Part shown: in pieces, positions 33,801-47,265 of the stretch
Layout of the letters: every line of letters starts with the position of its first letter
How positions within the stretch are numbered: position 1 is the first letter of the stretch
NCBI RefSeq assembly: GCF_047663525.1
Contig: NC_092590.1
Coordinates: 55,698,001 to 55,762,000, forward strand
Direction of reading: 5' to 3'
Source of the DNA: Anas platyrhynchos
Lineage: Eukaryota; Chordata; Aves; Anseriformes; Anatidae
DNA length: 64,000 bases
The notes under the pieces: model-generated
Seen by the model: only the letters and a program-made list of their open reading frames with translations
What the model was told of the DNA's origin: nothing
Databases searched by the model: none
Program-made: the position numbers and the translations under genes

Positions 33801-36800
33801 CTTTGACCTTAATTTGCTTTGACATCAAACATTAATGGTCATTCATCTCTGCCATTCTCTTGCACAGCCATTTGTGGCAGTTTCTAGTTCTGCCTCTGGA
33901 GTGACAGGTGGGGAAAAACACCTCTACAAGGCAATTAAGTTCATAAAGAGAAACATCTGTGACAAGTGCCTCCATCCCTTTCCATGGAGTTGTAATATGG
34001 AAGGTTTAAATGCAAGTAGAAATCCGTGTTGTTACATCTCCAGTCACAGTTTCAACAGCAGCACCTTGACCACATGCATGGTGTAGCTGAATACCCTATC
34101 TGTTTGAAAACTCTTTTCCCTTGTGGATTAGACTGTCCTGAGAAATAAGGTGGTCATCGCTCTCGTAGCCTGAACCCAGAAGGAAACAAGGATTGGGTGA
34201 GTGCTGTCTGCTTGCTCCTCTCCCCTTAGGTAACTTGTTAATACATTGGCAAATTTCAATTAAAGTCAATGGAGGAGCAAAAACCGCAGAGATACTCAGT
34301 TCTTAAAAAAAATCCATGCAAATAATCATACAGTGCTCACTGCGAGCTGAACTCATCCACCTTTGAGGCACAGGGCCACAAGGAAGACTGCTCCACCGGT
34401 TCTGCTGTGACAAACAAGCCCTGTGGTGGTGAGAGCTGCGGCAGGACTCACCCCACCAGGGCCAGGAAGGGCACGGCAAGGTCCCCGAAGCCGTGGCAGC
34501 TGCAGATAGCGTGTGCCGTATCTGTAGATGAGGGTGGGATTAATCTCTGCATCTTCAGATGTCACTGTATTGACACCTGTGGCCGAGTTCGTTGCCTAGG
34601 CACCTTTTACAGCCAAGAAACATGCCTTTCTGGGGCACAGCTCACATAACTGGAGCCTGGACCAAGTGAATCTTACGTTGGGTGTGCCTATTTATCTCTG
34701 CTATGCTCCTGCCTGCTCGCTTTGTGGGAGACCTACCTGCTCCACACCAAGCAGCAGACCCCTGCCCACGCTGCTGCACATCTGCAAACTGCTGGTACCG
34801 ATGGAGCCTGCGAGCACGCTCCTGCAAGGCGAGGAAGGAAGAGCACAGCCCTTGACTGCGGTACCTGGCGCTGCCGATTGCTGGTCTTTCGTCTTCGTTC
34901 AGTTCTGTGAACTCTCCCTTCCTGACAGTTCTTCTGAAGTGCCATGCAGATGGGCACGGGGATCTGAAACGCTTTGAAACACCAGCTGCTGGGCCAGGAG
35001 CTATGCTCTCAGCTATGCTCGGGGCAGTTGTGTTGTTCCAAAAGCAAACCCTACCGAAACCCACCAGTACGTAGAGCTGATATCCCAAGAGAGCCACGTG
35101 TCATCGCAAGCCACCCGGTCTCTGTGCCATCTGCCCACCTGCATGCAGGACACCACAGCAGAGTGAATGCTCCAGAGGCTTTCTGTGTCATTTCACCTTG
35201 CACACAAGATGATTTTTACCCCAGTCACCCAAAAGGCAAGTGAGGTTGTTTGTACAACGTGCTGCATGCTTGGCAGGCTGCAGCAAACCTGGGCAGGATC
35301 AGGGCCACAGCTCTTGTCCCAGCAGAGTGACAAGCCCCTGAGTCACACGCAAAACTCTCTTGGAAACCTTTTCCTTAGAACCTCCACAGAAAGGTCACCA
35401 GGCCTTGGGTTTCCCTGCCAGTGTTGTGAGGTTTGTAGTAACCGTGCAGGCTCCAGAGCACCGAGAAAAGCATCAGCCCTAGGTTTCAGTGCCACAATTA
35501 CTGCTGCGCCCTGGCTGCTACCACTTGGTGTCACTGGGTGTCACAGATCTGCTGCCACACTGCGCCCAGGGCATACACAGATGCCTTCTCCTCACTCCTG
35601 AGCTCAGCCTTCTTCTCCTGGCCAAAGGACAGAGGGACAGTTTCCCCATCCCTGGTGGGACAGCCATCCTCAGCTCCGGTTTCCCCTGAGACAGGGACAT
35701 GCACTGCAGCCCTGCTAAGGTTTGGGGATGGATGGGGAGGTGAGTATGTGGCCATGTTTGGGTGTCACAGCCTGCTGCAGTGTGGATACAAAGCAAATTT
35801 GCTCTTTTAGGGAGCATATTAGACTTTGCCTTTAAGAGCACGTGATAGTGAATGGCCTCAGCCACCTTGCCACACTTTACCACATAGCAGAGACTGTCCT
35901 TGCAGAAGAACCCTTCCTCTTAGCACCAAAGGCAGTCCATTCCTCCTGTTGTTGATCAGTTAATCCCTCATTTACCATGTCACGTTTGATGGCAGAAGAA
36001 TCAGGACTAAATGTCCAAGCACCCTGTCTTGCTGCAAACCACACAGAGTGAGCAGCTTCAGAAACCAGGAGCTCGGAGCTTGGGCAAGGTTCTGTTCAGC
36101 CACATCTTTTCTCTGATTTCTTCAATTCTCAGTAACCTTTTTCACTTTTTACAGCCTCAGTTATTTCCTTTCGCTGCGCTTTAACTCCTACCGTTCTGCT
36201 TACCAGCAGCCCACCTCTCTCTCCTCCTTCCCCCTCCTACCTCCTTTCAAGACCTTCTCGAGAGCAAACCACATCCTTACGTTCCTCTCATTGTTAGCGT
36301 CGCCATCCGTGCTGCTGTCACGACTCCTCACTACGTTTTGATCAAGTGGTCTAGGGCAGCTCTGAGCCTTAACAGCTCTTCAGATGTTCCTCTCCGCAGG
36401 TGTTCAGACTACCCCAGTGAGCTGTATTTTACACACATTTGAACTAAGTTCCCCTTTACTGCACCACGCACACCTCAAAAACGTACATTAGTCCTTGCGG
36501 TAAGTGTGAGCTCTCCCTGAATTTGAAATTCAGAGGGGGTTTGTGGTCCTGTAGAAATAATTTGCTAAGCAAATGAACTTTGGACAGTTCAAGGAAAGAA
36601 TAAAATGATTCAGATTTGTGTCATTTACCGTGGGCTTAATGTGACCATTAATGCTGAACGTGCACATTGGTCAATCACTCAGCAATTGACTCAGACCTGA
36701 GCTGACGGAGGCACCAGTACATGACTGAACTGTCCTTGCACCAACACTTGCACTTACCCACTCAGAACACGAAACACCAATCACAAAATCCAGGTGATGC

Positions 36801-38015
36801 CAGCTATTGCAAACTTCATCGTCTCCATGACTTGGTTCAACAATATTTTTCACTCTGTGACACCAACCCCCTTTGCACTGTGTAGAGGTGAGGTTTTTTT
36901 GGGCATCTGTCTGAGGGGAGTTGCCTTGCTATTTTCAAGCACCACCTCTGTCACAGTCATTCAAGTGGTTTTGCAGCTCAATCGGTGCTCGCTGCATTGA
37001 CAGGGAGCTTCCCCGTGCTCTGGGGCCACGTTCAGGGGAGGCATGCGATGTAGGCCTCAGTGGCGGTGGTCTGTCCCGCACGCACACTCAGCCTGTAAAC
37101 AGAAAATGGTTTTGCAAAAGTTGTACTGCACACGTGGGAAGAACTAGAGTGGAGGACTATGGGCTGAAAAAGATGGAAATCTGCTCTGCTAAACAGTCCA
37201 GACAGGGAGCAGCAAGAGAGATGTGTTGCTGCTTTGACATCTGCTAGCTGGCAGGCCCTAGTTCCTTCACTGGGCTACCAGGGGGTTTAGACCTGAGAGT
37301 GTGGTCACCAAATCAGGAGGTGACACTCGCCATTCCTACAGGTCTTGTCCCAGGCAACCTCCAGAACACAGGCACAGGGGGATTCACCAGGTATTTTTGG
37401 TCCCCAAGCTTCTGGCACAGTCAATGAGCAGCATGCTTCTGCAGGCTGGATCCCTTGGCCAAGCTCAGTTCCTCGTGGGGAAGCAGAAATATGACTGCAC
37501 TGCCAAATACCATGGATGCTTTTCACCTCTGTTTGGTCTGATGAGGTATGTCACTACTTTCCACATCTCCTGCCTCTTGATGACTTCAGACAGGTCTGAT
37601 CCTCAGTCCATGGAGAAAAATGGAGTCCCTACACACTCTCTGTAAGTGCCTGTCCTATCTCCTGAGCTGATGATTTGAAATCATTACCAGAGCCTTTCAA
37701 TAGTTTCTGTATGGCCAGCAAAAGTTCGTAAGAAATACCAGCTGAAAACCTATTTTTTTCAGCCTTGAGCCTGAACCTGCTTGACTCCAGTTTTGCCTTC
37801 TGCTTCCCCCTGTGTCCTGCACAATATCCATGCAAACAAGGAGCAGCAGACATCAGCCCATCACAGTCACTGCCTACTCCAGCTGTGGCTCATTCACTCA
37901 CACCCCACGGGACTGCCAGATCAGGAGATGCTTGCCTTGCGGGGAAGCAAAACCCCTCACAGCTGCTTGCTGTCATGTAAAGCTGTGCACACACTGGAGG
38001 CACACAATTAATTTG

Positions 38016-38017
<2 letters not shown>
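30871..38017. other. Intergenic, moderately GC-rich, no gene recognised
   Basis: About 7 kb with many overlapping open frames of 60-151 codons. None shows a family motif, paired splice sites or repeated structure. A short AAAT repeat occurs at 30962-30985. Confidence 0.45.

Positions 38018-38054
<37 letters not shown>
38018..38054. repeat. Poly(T) tract, 37 bp
   Basis: A run of 37 thymines, the longest homopolymer in the window. Confidence 0.95.
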
Positions 38055-38055
<1 letters not shown>

Positions 38056-41000
38056 GCATCTCCTCCTTACAGCTGCTGTATTATCCTGGCAAGTTTCTCT
38101 TGCAAATTCTCCAACAACTCTCATCATCTTGCAGTCCAGTCCTGAAGCCCAGTGCACCCCATGAAACTTAGTGGGACCTGGAGATGTGGGATCCAGCACT
38201 GCAGACCCAGAGCCTACATTTATTCAGCATGGCACCTAGAACGGCCTGCAAGTAACAGCCACACTGAGGCAGGTGCAAGAAAATGGCGTGTGCAGGTCTG
38301 CAAGCAAGCCTGGGGAGATGAAATTAAACCACTACACAGGGAGGGGAAGTGTGAGACTATGCCAGGATGGTGCCAGGGCTGCCCTCCCAGAGCCCCCAGG
38401 ATGCTCCACATTTTGCCATCACTGCCACCCTGGGTATCAACACCACTCTTCTCTTTTGTTTTGGTTATGCTGAGTCCTGCAGCTCAGCCTTTTCATCTGC
38501 TGCCTCTCTGAGACCTTTTCAGCAAAATGGCTGATTCATCATCTCCATCCATTTGGGCTTCCAGCTCTCTGTAACGTGTGCCTGCCTGGGCAGTGCCAGC
38601 AGTTCAGAGGCACCACTGTCCATGATCACTTTTTTTCTTCAGAAAAGCACAGCATAACCTTCAAAAGCAGCTTTTTATTTATTTATTTTTTTAACAAAAC
38701 CTATCTTTTTATATACCTGCAAGCCCTCAGAGACCCTGGCACAGCTTTTTTTTCCACAGCTCAGGGATTTTTTTTAAGTGTTACATAATTATTTAGCACT
38801 GCAGTCGCTTACGTACCCCTGCCCTGTACAGAAATGAATGTAATTTCCTCTCATATTCATGCTGACTTGTCTGTTCATCTCCTGTTGCTGCTTTGTCCAC
38901 TGCGCTCATGAAGAATGCCTCTGAGCTCCCTGGCTTTCTCTTCTCGTCCTGCCCCAGGTATGTTCTCCTGGTGCTTGCAGGCTCCTGTGAAGTGGTGGGT
39001 CCACTGCTCCTCTCATGCTTCATACCTGGCACACTTGTAGCTCCTCTTGTTAGTCACGCAGCTCTGCAAACTAATTTAATGGAACAGAAGGTAGATATTT
39101 TCATAAAGGTAAATATTTCCAGTTTTCACACTCTTTTTTTTTTTTCTTTCTTCTGCCACATGCATGGTGTCAGAGCACTACCCTGCAGGAACCCAGGCTC
39201 CTCTGCTTGATGAATACCAGGTAGTTCAATAGCATCCCTGAGTAATTTGTCCCAATTCCCAGTCAGACATTAGTCTCTTTTTAGAAACCCAGTTAACCAG
39301 CTGCTTCTGGCTTAGCTCTTTTCAGAACCCATCTCTGTCTTCATGTGCTGTTTTTACTGTCTGCTTAAAGCCTTACTGCTCGTGTATTTAATAGACAATA
39401 CAGTTATAGCCCTCCAATGTCTGCCATGTGGTTACTTTACTCCACCAGCACTGGCTGACACCTATTGTAAACATCGAGTCCACCAGAACTAGTTCATCTC
39501 AGGGGAGGACAGCAACATCCCAACTAATCTTTTTGTGAGGCAAGGCTCATAGGATTTTTTTCAGCTGCAAATTAAAAGTTAAACTGTGACACCTTCAGCA
39601 GTGGGAGTCAGCTATGCATCAGCCATCCATGCATCAGCTATGAAAGCAGGAGGGGAATTTCTTGGATGAAAGTGGCTCATTTTCTTTACATATCTCTGAG
39701 TAGTCAGGCAAAACTAAAAAAGCTAAATCCCAGCACACTACAGAGCCAAAACCTTGGTGATGTTCCAGAGCAAGAGCAGCTCATCAGTTCTCTTGGCAGC
39801 CAGGTGGAAAGCTGTGGAAGAAGTGGAGTAGAGTCAGAAGCTCCTCTCCTTGAGTTAATCTCCTTGAGTTATGCTTTGCACTACATAGGGGGGTTGAGAC
39901 TATGTATGGGTATCTCCCTCTGTTCCTGCCACAGAAAGAAATACATGTATTTCCTATCCCAGTGGAACAATTTAGAGAACATCATCAGTAATTTCTTTCC
40001 CTTTTTTTAATCATAGAAGGGTTAAATTCTAACAGTGCGAAGGTCATAGTTGGTGACCTCATGGCTGCTCTCACCAGTCTTGCTAAACCTAAATTTTTGT
40101 TCCAGCTGTGTGGAATTCCTTTTGTTCACTCAACAAGGGAACTGAACCACTTTCAAGGTGATCAGATTTCAGTAAAACCTATGGATTGGTCACTACATCC
40201 GTACTGTAAGACTGTCCCTGCAGCACACACAAAGATCAGTCCTGCCCAGAGCCCAGCCTCTAGCAGCAGCCCCTATAGGCTGTAAGAGCGTGGTCCAGAA
40301 AGAGCGTTTAGGGGTAAGGGTGGAGTGATGTTCCCTCTGTTTCCTGCTCCCAATGCTCAGCATTACTCCTTCAGTTTGATTTCTAACATGTCACTAATGA
40401 ATGAGACATTAGCTCAGCCCATTACCTGTGCTTTATGCAATTAAGAAGAGCATTAGGTTGACAGATGTGATTACAATCTGGTAGAATAGTAAAGGGGTCA
40501 GTGCATCATATATACTGTCCCTTCTCTTTCTGTCCTCCTCCCTATGCCTGCAGTTAACTGAAGCACTACAGAGCCCCAGTCCTGTGCAGCTGTGTCACAA
40601 ATCCATCCAGAGCAAACTCTGCAGGTCAAAGCCATCACCAGAAACATTTTTCAGAACTAGGACCTGGTCAAGCTGATCCTGAATTAATCCCTGATTCAGG
40701 TTGATTGCATCAGCAGTTGGTTCAGATTTGCATCTCTGTAGGTTGCTTGTTTGGTTTTGCACAGACTGGGTCCAAAACTTGGCTACATTTAAAAGCTTCC
40801 CATTGACTGAACTGGACTTGGCCTGGCTTTATGAAGTAGGTGATGGAAGAGGGATTAAACAGCAACATTAGTTGTCTAATCCAATGCCCAAATCATGAGC
40901 CAAGGCTGCAGCTTTAGCTTAGCTGCTCAACAGCTCTATGACAGGTCAGATACCGGTACAATTTCCATATACCATATGATAAATATATGTATATATTTTA

Positions 41001-44000
41001 ATGCTCAGGATCCATGTGAAACCTAAACCAGTCTCTTATGAAATCCTGTGACCTTCAGCCCTTACTCAGGTGCTGCTGTGTTGAACCCGGCATCATTCAT
41101 GGCTCTGGCGCTGGCTTTTGAGTAGCAGACCTGATGTCACGGTGACAGACAAACGAAAGCCAAAAAGACAGCTAGCATTTCATATATAAAAAGAGCAGAG
41201 TATTCTGAGAAAGAGACAATTCGGCAGTCGCTTCTGTGTTTCCAGTGTAAGACACAGAAGTCTCCTTCTAGTTGCTCCTACATAATTAATTCACTGGACA
41301 GGCTGATGAGCACCCGTCCCCTGTACCTGCCCTGACAGCTGAGAGGCAGCACAGCCCAAGCGGAGCCCAAATACAGGCCTCTGCAGCAGGCAGAGAGCAG
41401 AAGCAAAGCTCTTCCGAAAACCTCACCCTTTTTGGCACAAAAACAGTGATGGGGCTTTGTGGGGAGGCAGCCCCGGCCACAGAAATACCTCATGTCCAGG
41501 AGCCGCCGTCCTGCTCTGTGGGGACGGTGCAGGCCCAGGGCACCCCCTCAGAGGCTTCTTGGAAATGCTGCCGGTGCGGGCAGGCAAGCACCTCGCACCG
41601 TGCAGAGGCATCGGTCGTCGTTTCCTTCCTCTTTTCCAGAGGCAGAAACAACCACTGACACACACATGTTTGTGCCCTTCTGCTCCACCCCAGCATGAAT
41701 CATGCTGACTTCTGCATGGGGGGAGAGAAACGGTGAGAGAAATCCTCAGTGAGCCTCATGTAGGCTGCTTGTGGAAGGTGCAAGACGTCGCTCATTCACT
41801 TTTTCATAACTAGAAAGGCAGCAATAGCTCTGGTTTCTTTGCTAATTACTAACCTGGGACTCTGCAAGGAAGGTGCCAGAAAGGGACATGCCATGAAGGG
41901 AAGATTTTGGCCAGGGCCATCTCCCTGCCCCTGGCTGTGCAGGCAGAGCTGCCCCACGGTGGTGCTGCTCCTTCACCATCCCAGTGCCCACGGGCAGGAG
42001 GAACCATGCTGGCCACCATGGCTACAGTTAAGCAGTTACGGCAACATAAACACCTAAATGTGCAAAAGGGTTGTTTTCTCCCTGAATTTTGTTCTGCACA
42101 GCCGGCTGCTCAGAGCGCAATGTGAGGGACACGCAGGAGGTCAGTTAGAGCAGGTGCACCGTGATAACCCACCTGGGTTTTTCTCACTTACAGCTGTGAG
42201 TGAGATCTCTGAGAAAAAACGTGCTTCCTTACATCCAGAGGAAAAAGTTCATCACAGTGTTTCGGGAGCGTTTTCTAACAAAGCTGTCCAGATAACCCAA
42301 CTGCGCGTATATCTGGCTTGTTTCCAGAGGCTGAACTGACTTTTAATGAAGTCAAAGTGGTTAACTTACTCACAAAGGCAGGGACAGGCTGTTCTGATCT
42401 TCTGAAATGTTTTGTTTTATTTTTAATCCTTGTCACCAACACTTGGGCCCTCTGTCAGAGAGGCATTAGGAGAAAGAGCGAGGGGACATGAACTGCCCCA
42501 TTTATTTGAAATTATTTTGATAGCTGTACTCACTTGGATACAATGGTAACACAGGGAAAGCTGAGATGTCAGATGCTGACATTTCTTTGTTCTTCACATC
42601 TGATCCCTGTGGTGATTTATTTCATGGTGGTAGCATGTATAAAAAGACAACAGGTGTTAATGCAACACAAGCATTCGCTAGTATGTGGTCAGACACCTTA
42701 GCAATTGCAGAGTACACCTAAAAATTACAGAAATATTTGCAAACTATTAATTGCGAATATTGGACTGGCAAAACAAAAGCAATTACATCTAACAAGCTCA
42801 AATCATTTCCCATATAAAACCGGGGGGATATGAAACATTTTAACTATTTAATCTTAGAAAATATTTATGTCATATGACATAGACCAAGTAAGTACAAAAA
42901 GGCTGTGAAATCTGTATTTAACGTAGGCCATACTTACCATACTTTGCAAAATAATAGTTTCCAGTTCTAATCATAATTGTGTATCTATTAAACTTTTTTA
43001 TCTAATTTGCAGAATGCATTAAAAATATAGTGACCCAAAAGGGATCTTTTTCTGTCAAAACGAGAAGTCATATAGTGATGAAAACAGCGGTGCTGTTGCT
43101 GTTCTCATTTTGCTTCAAATATTTTCTCTCTTTTTTTGTTTTCATTATTTTCAACCTATTTTAATAGTAAGCCAAAGTTAATTTAGCAACAAAGTAGTAA
43201 TAAAGTGAAAGGTTTGAAATGTCAGAAAGGGAACTTTTGGGCAAGGTTCCTCCTCTTGGCCAGAACAGCTCAAGCCACCAGGCTGCACCTCATTTCAGAA
43301 GCCAAACGCTTTTGCCCACCTGTCATTTGAATGTATTTTGAATACTGGCGTTGGGTTTTTACCACAGAGCTGTACCCAGGGACCCCGCTGCCCACGTAAT
43401 GCTGACAAAATAACCCTGGTATATTTTTGGGGGGGAGTTATAAGCTGTCCATCCCGCCCCTTCCCATCCGCACCGCATACACGGTGCGGTTGCAGAAGCG
43501 CTGGCTCCACCCCAGTGAGCTGCTCGGCCAAATCCGGCGGGGGGCACTGAGTGACATTTTCAAGTTTGCATAATTCAGAGCGTTGAAAGGAAATATCTTT
43601 TCATCTAAAGAAAAAAGAGAGAGAGAAAACAGGAGGTGGCCCAACATCTTGAATCACTCAAATAGAGATTAGTGTTTCTCAGAAATAAAGAGAAGCAGCT
43701 ATGTGATTTGCGCTGGCGGCGCTTTTTGGCAGGAGCATTCAGCCTGGCATCGCAGGGCTTTGGTCAGCCTCTGAGCAGGATGAGGCCTGAGGAAAGAGCA
43801 GGTCTATCTGTCTGTCTGTCCTCCTGCAGGGCTGGCTGTGGACATGGGCAAGGTGCTGTGCGGGTCTGCATGTCCGTGCAGGCTGCGGTGCTATTACAGC
43901 ACGAGCGGTGCCCGCCTGGACCCAGCAGGGTTTTCTGCCAGAATCTGCCACGTCCAGATGTCACTCTGCTTCTAAGCTGCCACACGTTTTGAGCACATCA

Positions 44001-44595
44001 GCCCAGCGAAAGCCGCATAATTATGGACACTGAAATAATGTGTCTCACAGTTTGTTCCCAATGAAAAGTGCCTTTTAGCTTTGAGAGCCTGAAAATAAGC
44101 AGGCTGTGAAAATTGGAAACAGTTCTCTTTTTTTGCATAATGCCAAACCCAAATCCCTCTGTGACTGTTACTCCAAATCCCCCTGTTGCTCTCTTCAATT
44201 TGATTTTAAATTTCAGCCAACTTTCAGTGGATTCACACCAGCTCTAGGATGCACAGCGAAGAGTATATCAAGCCACTCCTGAATTCCCTCTGCATCCCAT
44301 ATCGCCAGCTCAGGGAGGCCCATCCATTTTGCTTCAGCAAGTTGCAATGAAAAATTCATCATTTTATAATATATTATCACAAGCTTTGTGAAGCCAATAT
44401 AGATGGAATGGGACTTTGAATTGCAGTGTGAACATTTTCATCCGGCTTTTTCTGATACAACAATTCTTTGGAGATTTCTGTTCCCCAAATCCCAGCATAC
44501 TGTGATGGATACCATAGCAGGGCATCTTGGCCTAGCAGTTACTGTTTGTCAACACATAAATACAGCAGCATAAATTGTTGTAAGCAAAGCTTAAT
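38055..44595. other. Intergenic, no gene recognised
   Basis: About 6.5 kb. 41290-41640 is somewhat GC- and CpG-richer. 42640-43200 is AT-rich and low in repeats. A TCTG run occurs at about 43804-43821. No coding motif is seen. Confidence 0.45.
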
Positions 44596-44694
44596 AAGAA
44601 AGAAAGAAAGAGAGAAAGAGAGAAAGAGAGAAAGAAAGAGAGAAAGAGAGAAAGAGAGAAAGAAAGAGAGAAAGAAAGAGAGAGAGAGAGAGAG

Positions 44695-44761
<67 letters not shown>

Positions 44762-44780
44762 CAGACCACACACACACACC
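44596..44780. repeat. GAAA/GA microsatellite, 166-nt pure purine tract plus short AC run
   Basis: From 44596 to 44761 the + strand has only A and G, made of GAAA and GA units with a pure GAAA block at 44697-44761. It is followed by a short AC repeat (44766-44778). Long open frames across it (KERE on +, FLSFF or SLSL on -) are artefacts of the repeat. Confidence 0.95.
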
Positions 44781-46704
44781 ACCATATAATAGAACATGCT
44801 GGCAAAAAATGTTTCAAAAAACGTTTCACATTGATGAAAACAGACATTAAATCAGGTAGTGAAAAAGGGACCATAACAAGAGTGATATTTTGCACATGTT
44901 CTTTAATGTTCAAACAGTAACAATGGCTACTTTTAAATTAGGGTTGAGGGGAAAAAAAAAAACTTTCGGTGAAGACGCATTACAAGAATTGAGATATAGA
45001 AACATTTCTTCCAAAAGCCAAAATATTTTTAACTGAAGACTGCTAATACCTAGCTACTTCCGTAACACAGCATAAGTTATCAGGCGGTTCGGGTTCTTTT
45101 ACAAACATGTCAGTTTTAGTGTTTCAGGGGGCAAAGGATTTGCAATATACACGTAAAGTTTTAAAAAGAGAGGGGTCAGAAAGAGAGGAGTACGGGAAAG
45201 ATGGGTGGTGATGGGAGCCCTCATCTTGTGTACTCAGATGCAGAAGCTTGCAAAGATTTGAAGCTGATATAGACACCTCACATGAGACCAACACGTTTTA
45301 ATGACCAGAAGCCTCCCTTGGAATAAGGTCGATGACTGGTAAACATTCACCAGGCTGGGAGCTGTCGTGACTACAACATCAAATGTCCTACACACCACTG
45401 GTATTCAAGGTGATCATGATGCAGATACTTGCTCACCTATATCACAAATGAGATCTTCTCTAGGATTTGGAGGAGGATGACGATTTCATTTGGAATTTCT
45501 CTTTATGGAGAAGCTCAGAGGTATAACAGAGAGTGGAGAAGAGCACACAACTGATTTTTTAGGGATCAACTATAGGTAGATTAGAACCCAGCTATAGATT
45601 ATTTGCTCAGTAGGGTAACTCCTGAATTCCCACCTTGGATTTGACTTAGAAAAGCCATTACATCCATTCCTGTTGCAACACATGAGTCAGGGTTTAGTCA
45701 GAACAGATGCTGCTCGTTCTCTTGGGTTCCCCATGGAGAAGGAGAATCATCCTACGGTTTTGTACACCATTGTCCATGGCAGTATGCTACAGAGTTCTGA
45801 GCTAGCTGAAGTTCTGAGCTAGCTGAAGAACAGGGAGGGCAGCAGAAACCTTTTGGATGAGACAGGTCTGCAAAATCCGAGGGATGATGTGGGGCAGCGG
45901 GTTTGGTGCAGGTAACATGAGGAAAAGGGGGCACCACAGTTCACAAGGAACGTACAACATGGCAGGTTGACCCTCTACATCTTCCAGCAGAGTCCTCTTA
46001 GACACCCGGAGTTTCCACCTCCTTAGCCTGGCTCTCTGTGCAGGAGGGTAGCTTGGCCCAAGCCGGTATGCCAGGATTTGATGCTCAGACCTGCCAAGTT
46101 CCCCAGGGTGCAAAACCTGCTTCAGTCTTTGCTTCATAGAACCCAGGCAGTTACTCTCACCATTCAAACCCAAAAAATGTTATTTAGCCTTCTAAATATG
46201 CACGTTCAACATTGCCACATACTTAGTTTTTTACTATAGTAGGTCACTGGTTTCACTACAACCACAGTTTATTAAAAAATGTACTAAAATATTGTGAGAA
46301 TTTTAGTGCTCACGAAAAAATACCTTTCATCCCTGGAGAATGAAATCTTTTGCCTCCAAAACTATGTCGGAGACATGAGAGGTACAGATTTGTCTCTGCC
46401 ACCCCACCCATGTGTCTAAACAAGCCCTGACTGCAAGCCAGCCCTTCTGGGGTTGTAATTAGGTCAGGTCTAGGAAGAACTGAGTTACGTTCCTCCTGTT
46501 TCATCCTGTTTTTGACCTGAGGTGGTCTCCATTTTCCTAGGAAGAGGACTATGATAACAACATAAATCTCACAGAGCCATGGGACAACTGACAAATATCT
46601 ATCAAATACGTTTTAATCGCTCCTACGCTGGACATGCTGGGCTCAGTCACTGTTGTGCAGTAACTAAGGCATGTGTAAGAAGTGGTCAGCTTGCCTGCAG
46701 GCCA
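44781..46704. other. Intergenic downstream of RHOH
   Basis: About 1.9 kb. It holds a tandem duplication of an 18 bp unit (GTTCTGAGCTAGCTGAAG-like) at about 45794-45829. No coding motif is seen. It could include distal RHOH 3' UTR. Confidence 0.45.
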
Positions 46705-46710
46705 TTTATT
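46705..46710 (-). terminator. Candidate polyadenylation signal of RHOH
   Basis: TTTATT on + gives AATAAA on the - strand, about 560 bp past the RHOH stop, and is the first canonical signal downstream. Another lies near 46266. Positional inference only. Confidence 0.4.
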
Positions 46711-47265
46711 GTATGGATAAGATGATTTGCTTCTGTGGTTAGGTAGAGGAAGAACTTCCAAAATATGAGGAAGAATTTCCAAAATATGAAAACAAAGTGT
46801 CAGGATTTTACAACAGCAAATACAAGACTCTTTTAAATAGATATACAACGGTCATGTTTTATATGTTAAATTCTTAGAGTAAAAAAAAAAATCTCTACAT
46901 AGACAGATATATCGAGGGGAGGCTGATCCAGGCAGAAGTTTGTCATTAAATAAATGCAAACAAACCACCAACTGAGGAACACCAGTAACAAAATCAGCAC
47001 GGCTATGGTCCGTAAATCCTCCAGTCCAGGACAGCAAAGTCCAAGCACAGGGCTGCATTCCCCTGCACCCGTCACTTTTAGATAGTGCCTGTGTGTGTTG
47101 GGTGGGGGAACACATCAGAGAGAGCACGCATCTGTCTTAGCAGGGGCACCTGCACTGTGGTCCTGCCAGGAGTCCTCCTTTGGTTCACCCCCCATTATCT
47201 CTGCCGCAGTGTCTCTGTGAGAAGACAGAGAGAACGAACGCAGGCGAAACCACCGCCGGCGGCCC

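Noticed and set aside
34642..35097. 151-codon - strand frame in GC-richer intergenic DNA
   Set aside because: There are many overlapping frames of similar length here, as expected in GC-rich sequence, and no motif is recognised.
44468..44920. 150-codon frame rich in KERE on + and F/S/L frames on -
   Set aside because: It is created entirely by the GAAA/GA microsatellite. It has no domain or conserved flank.
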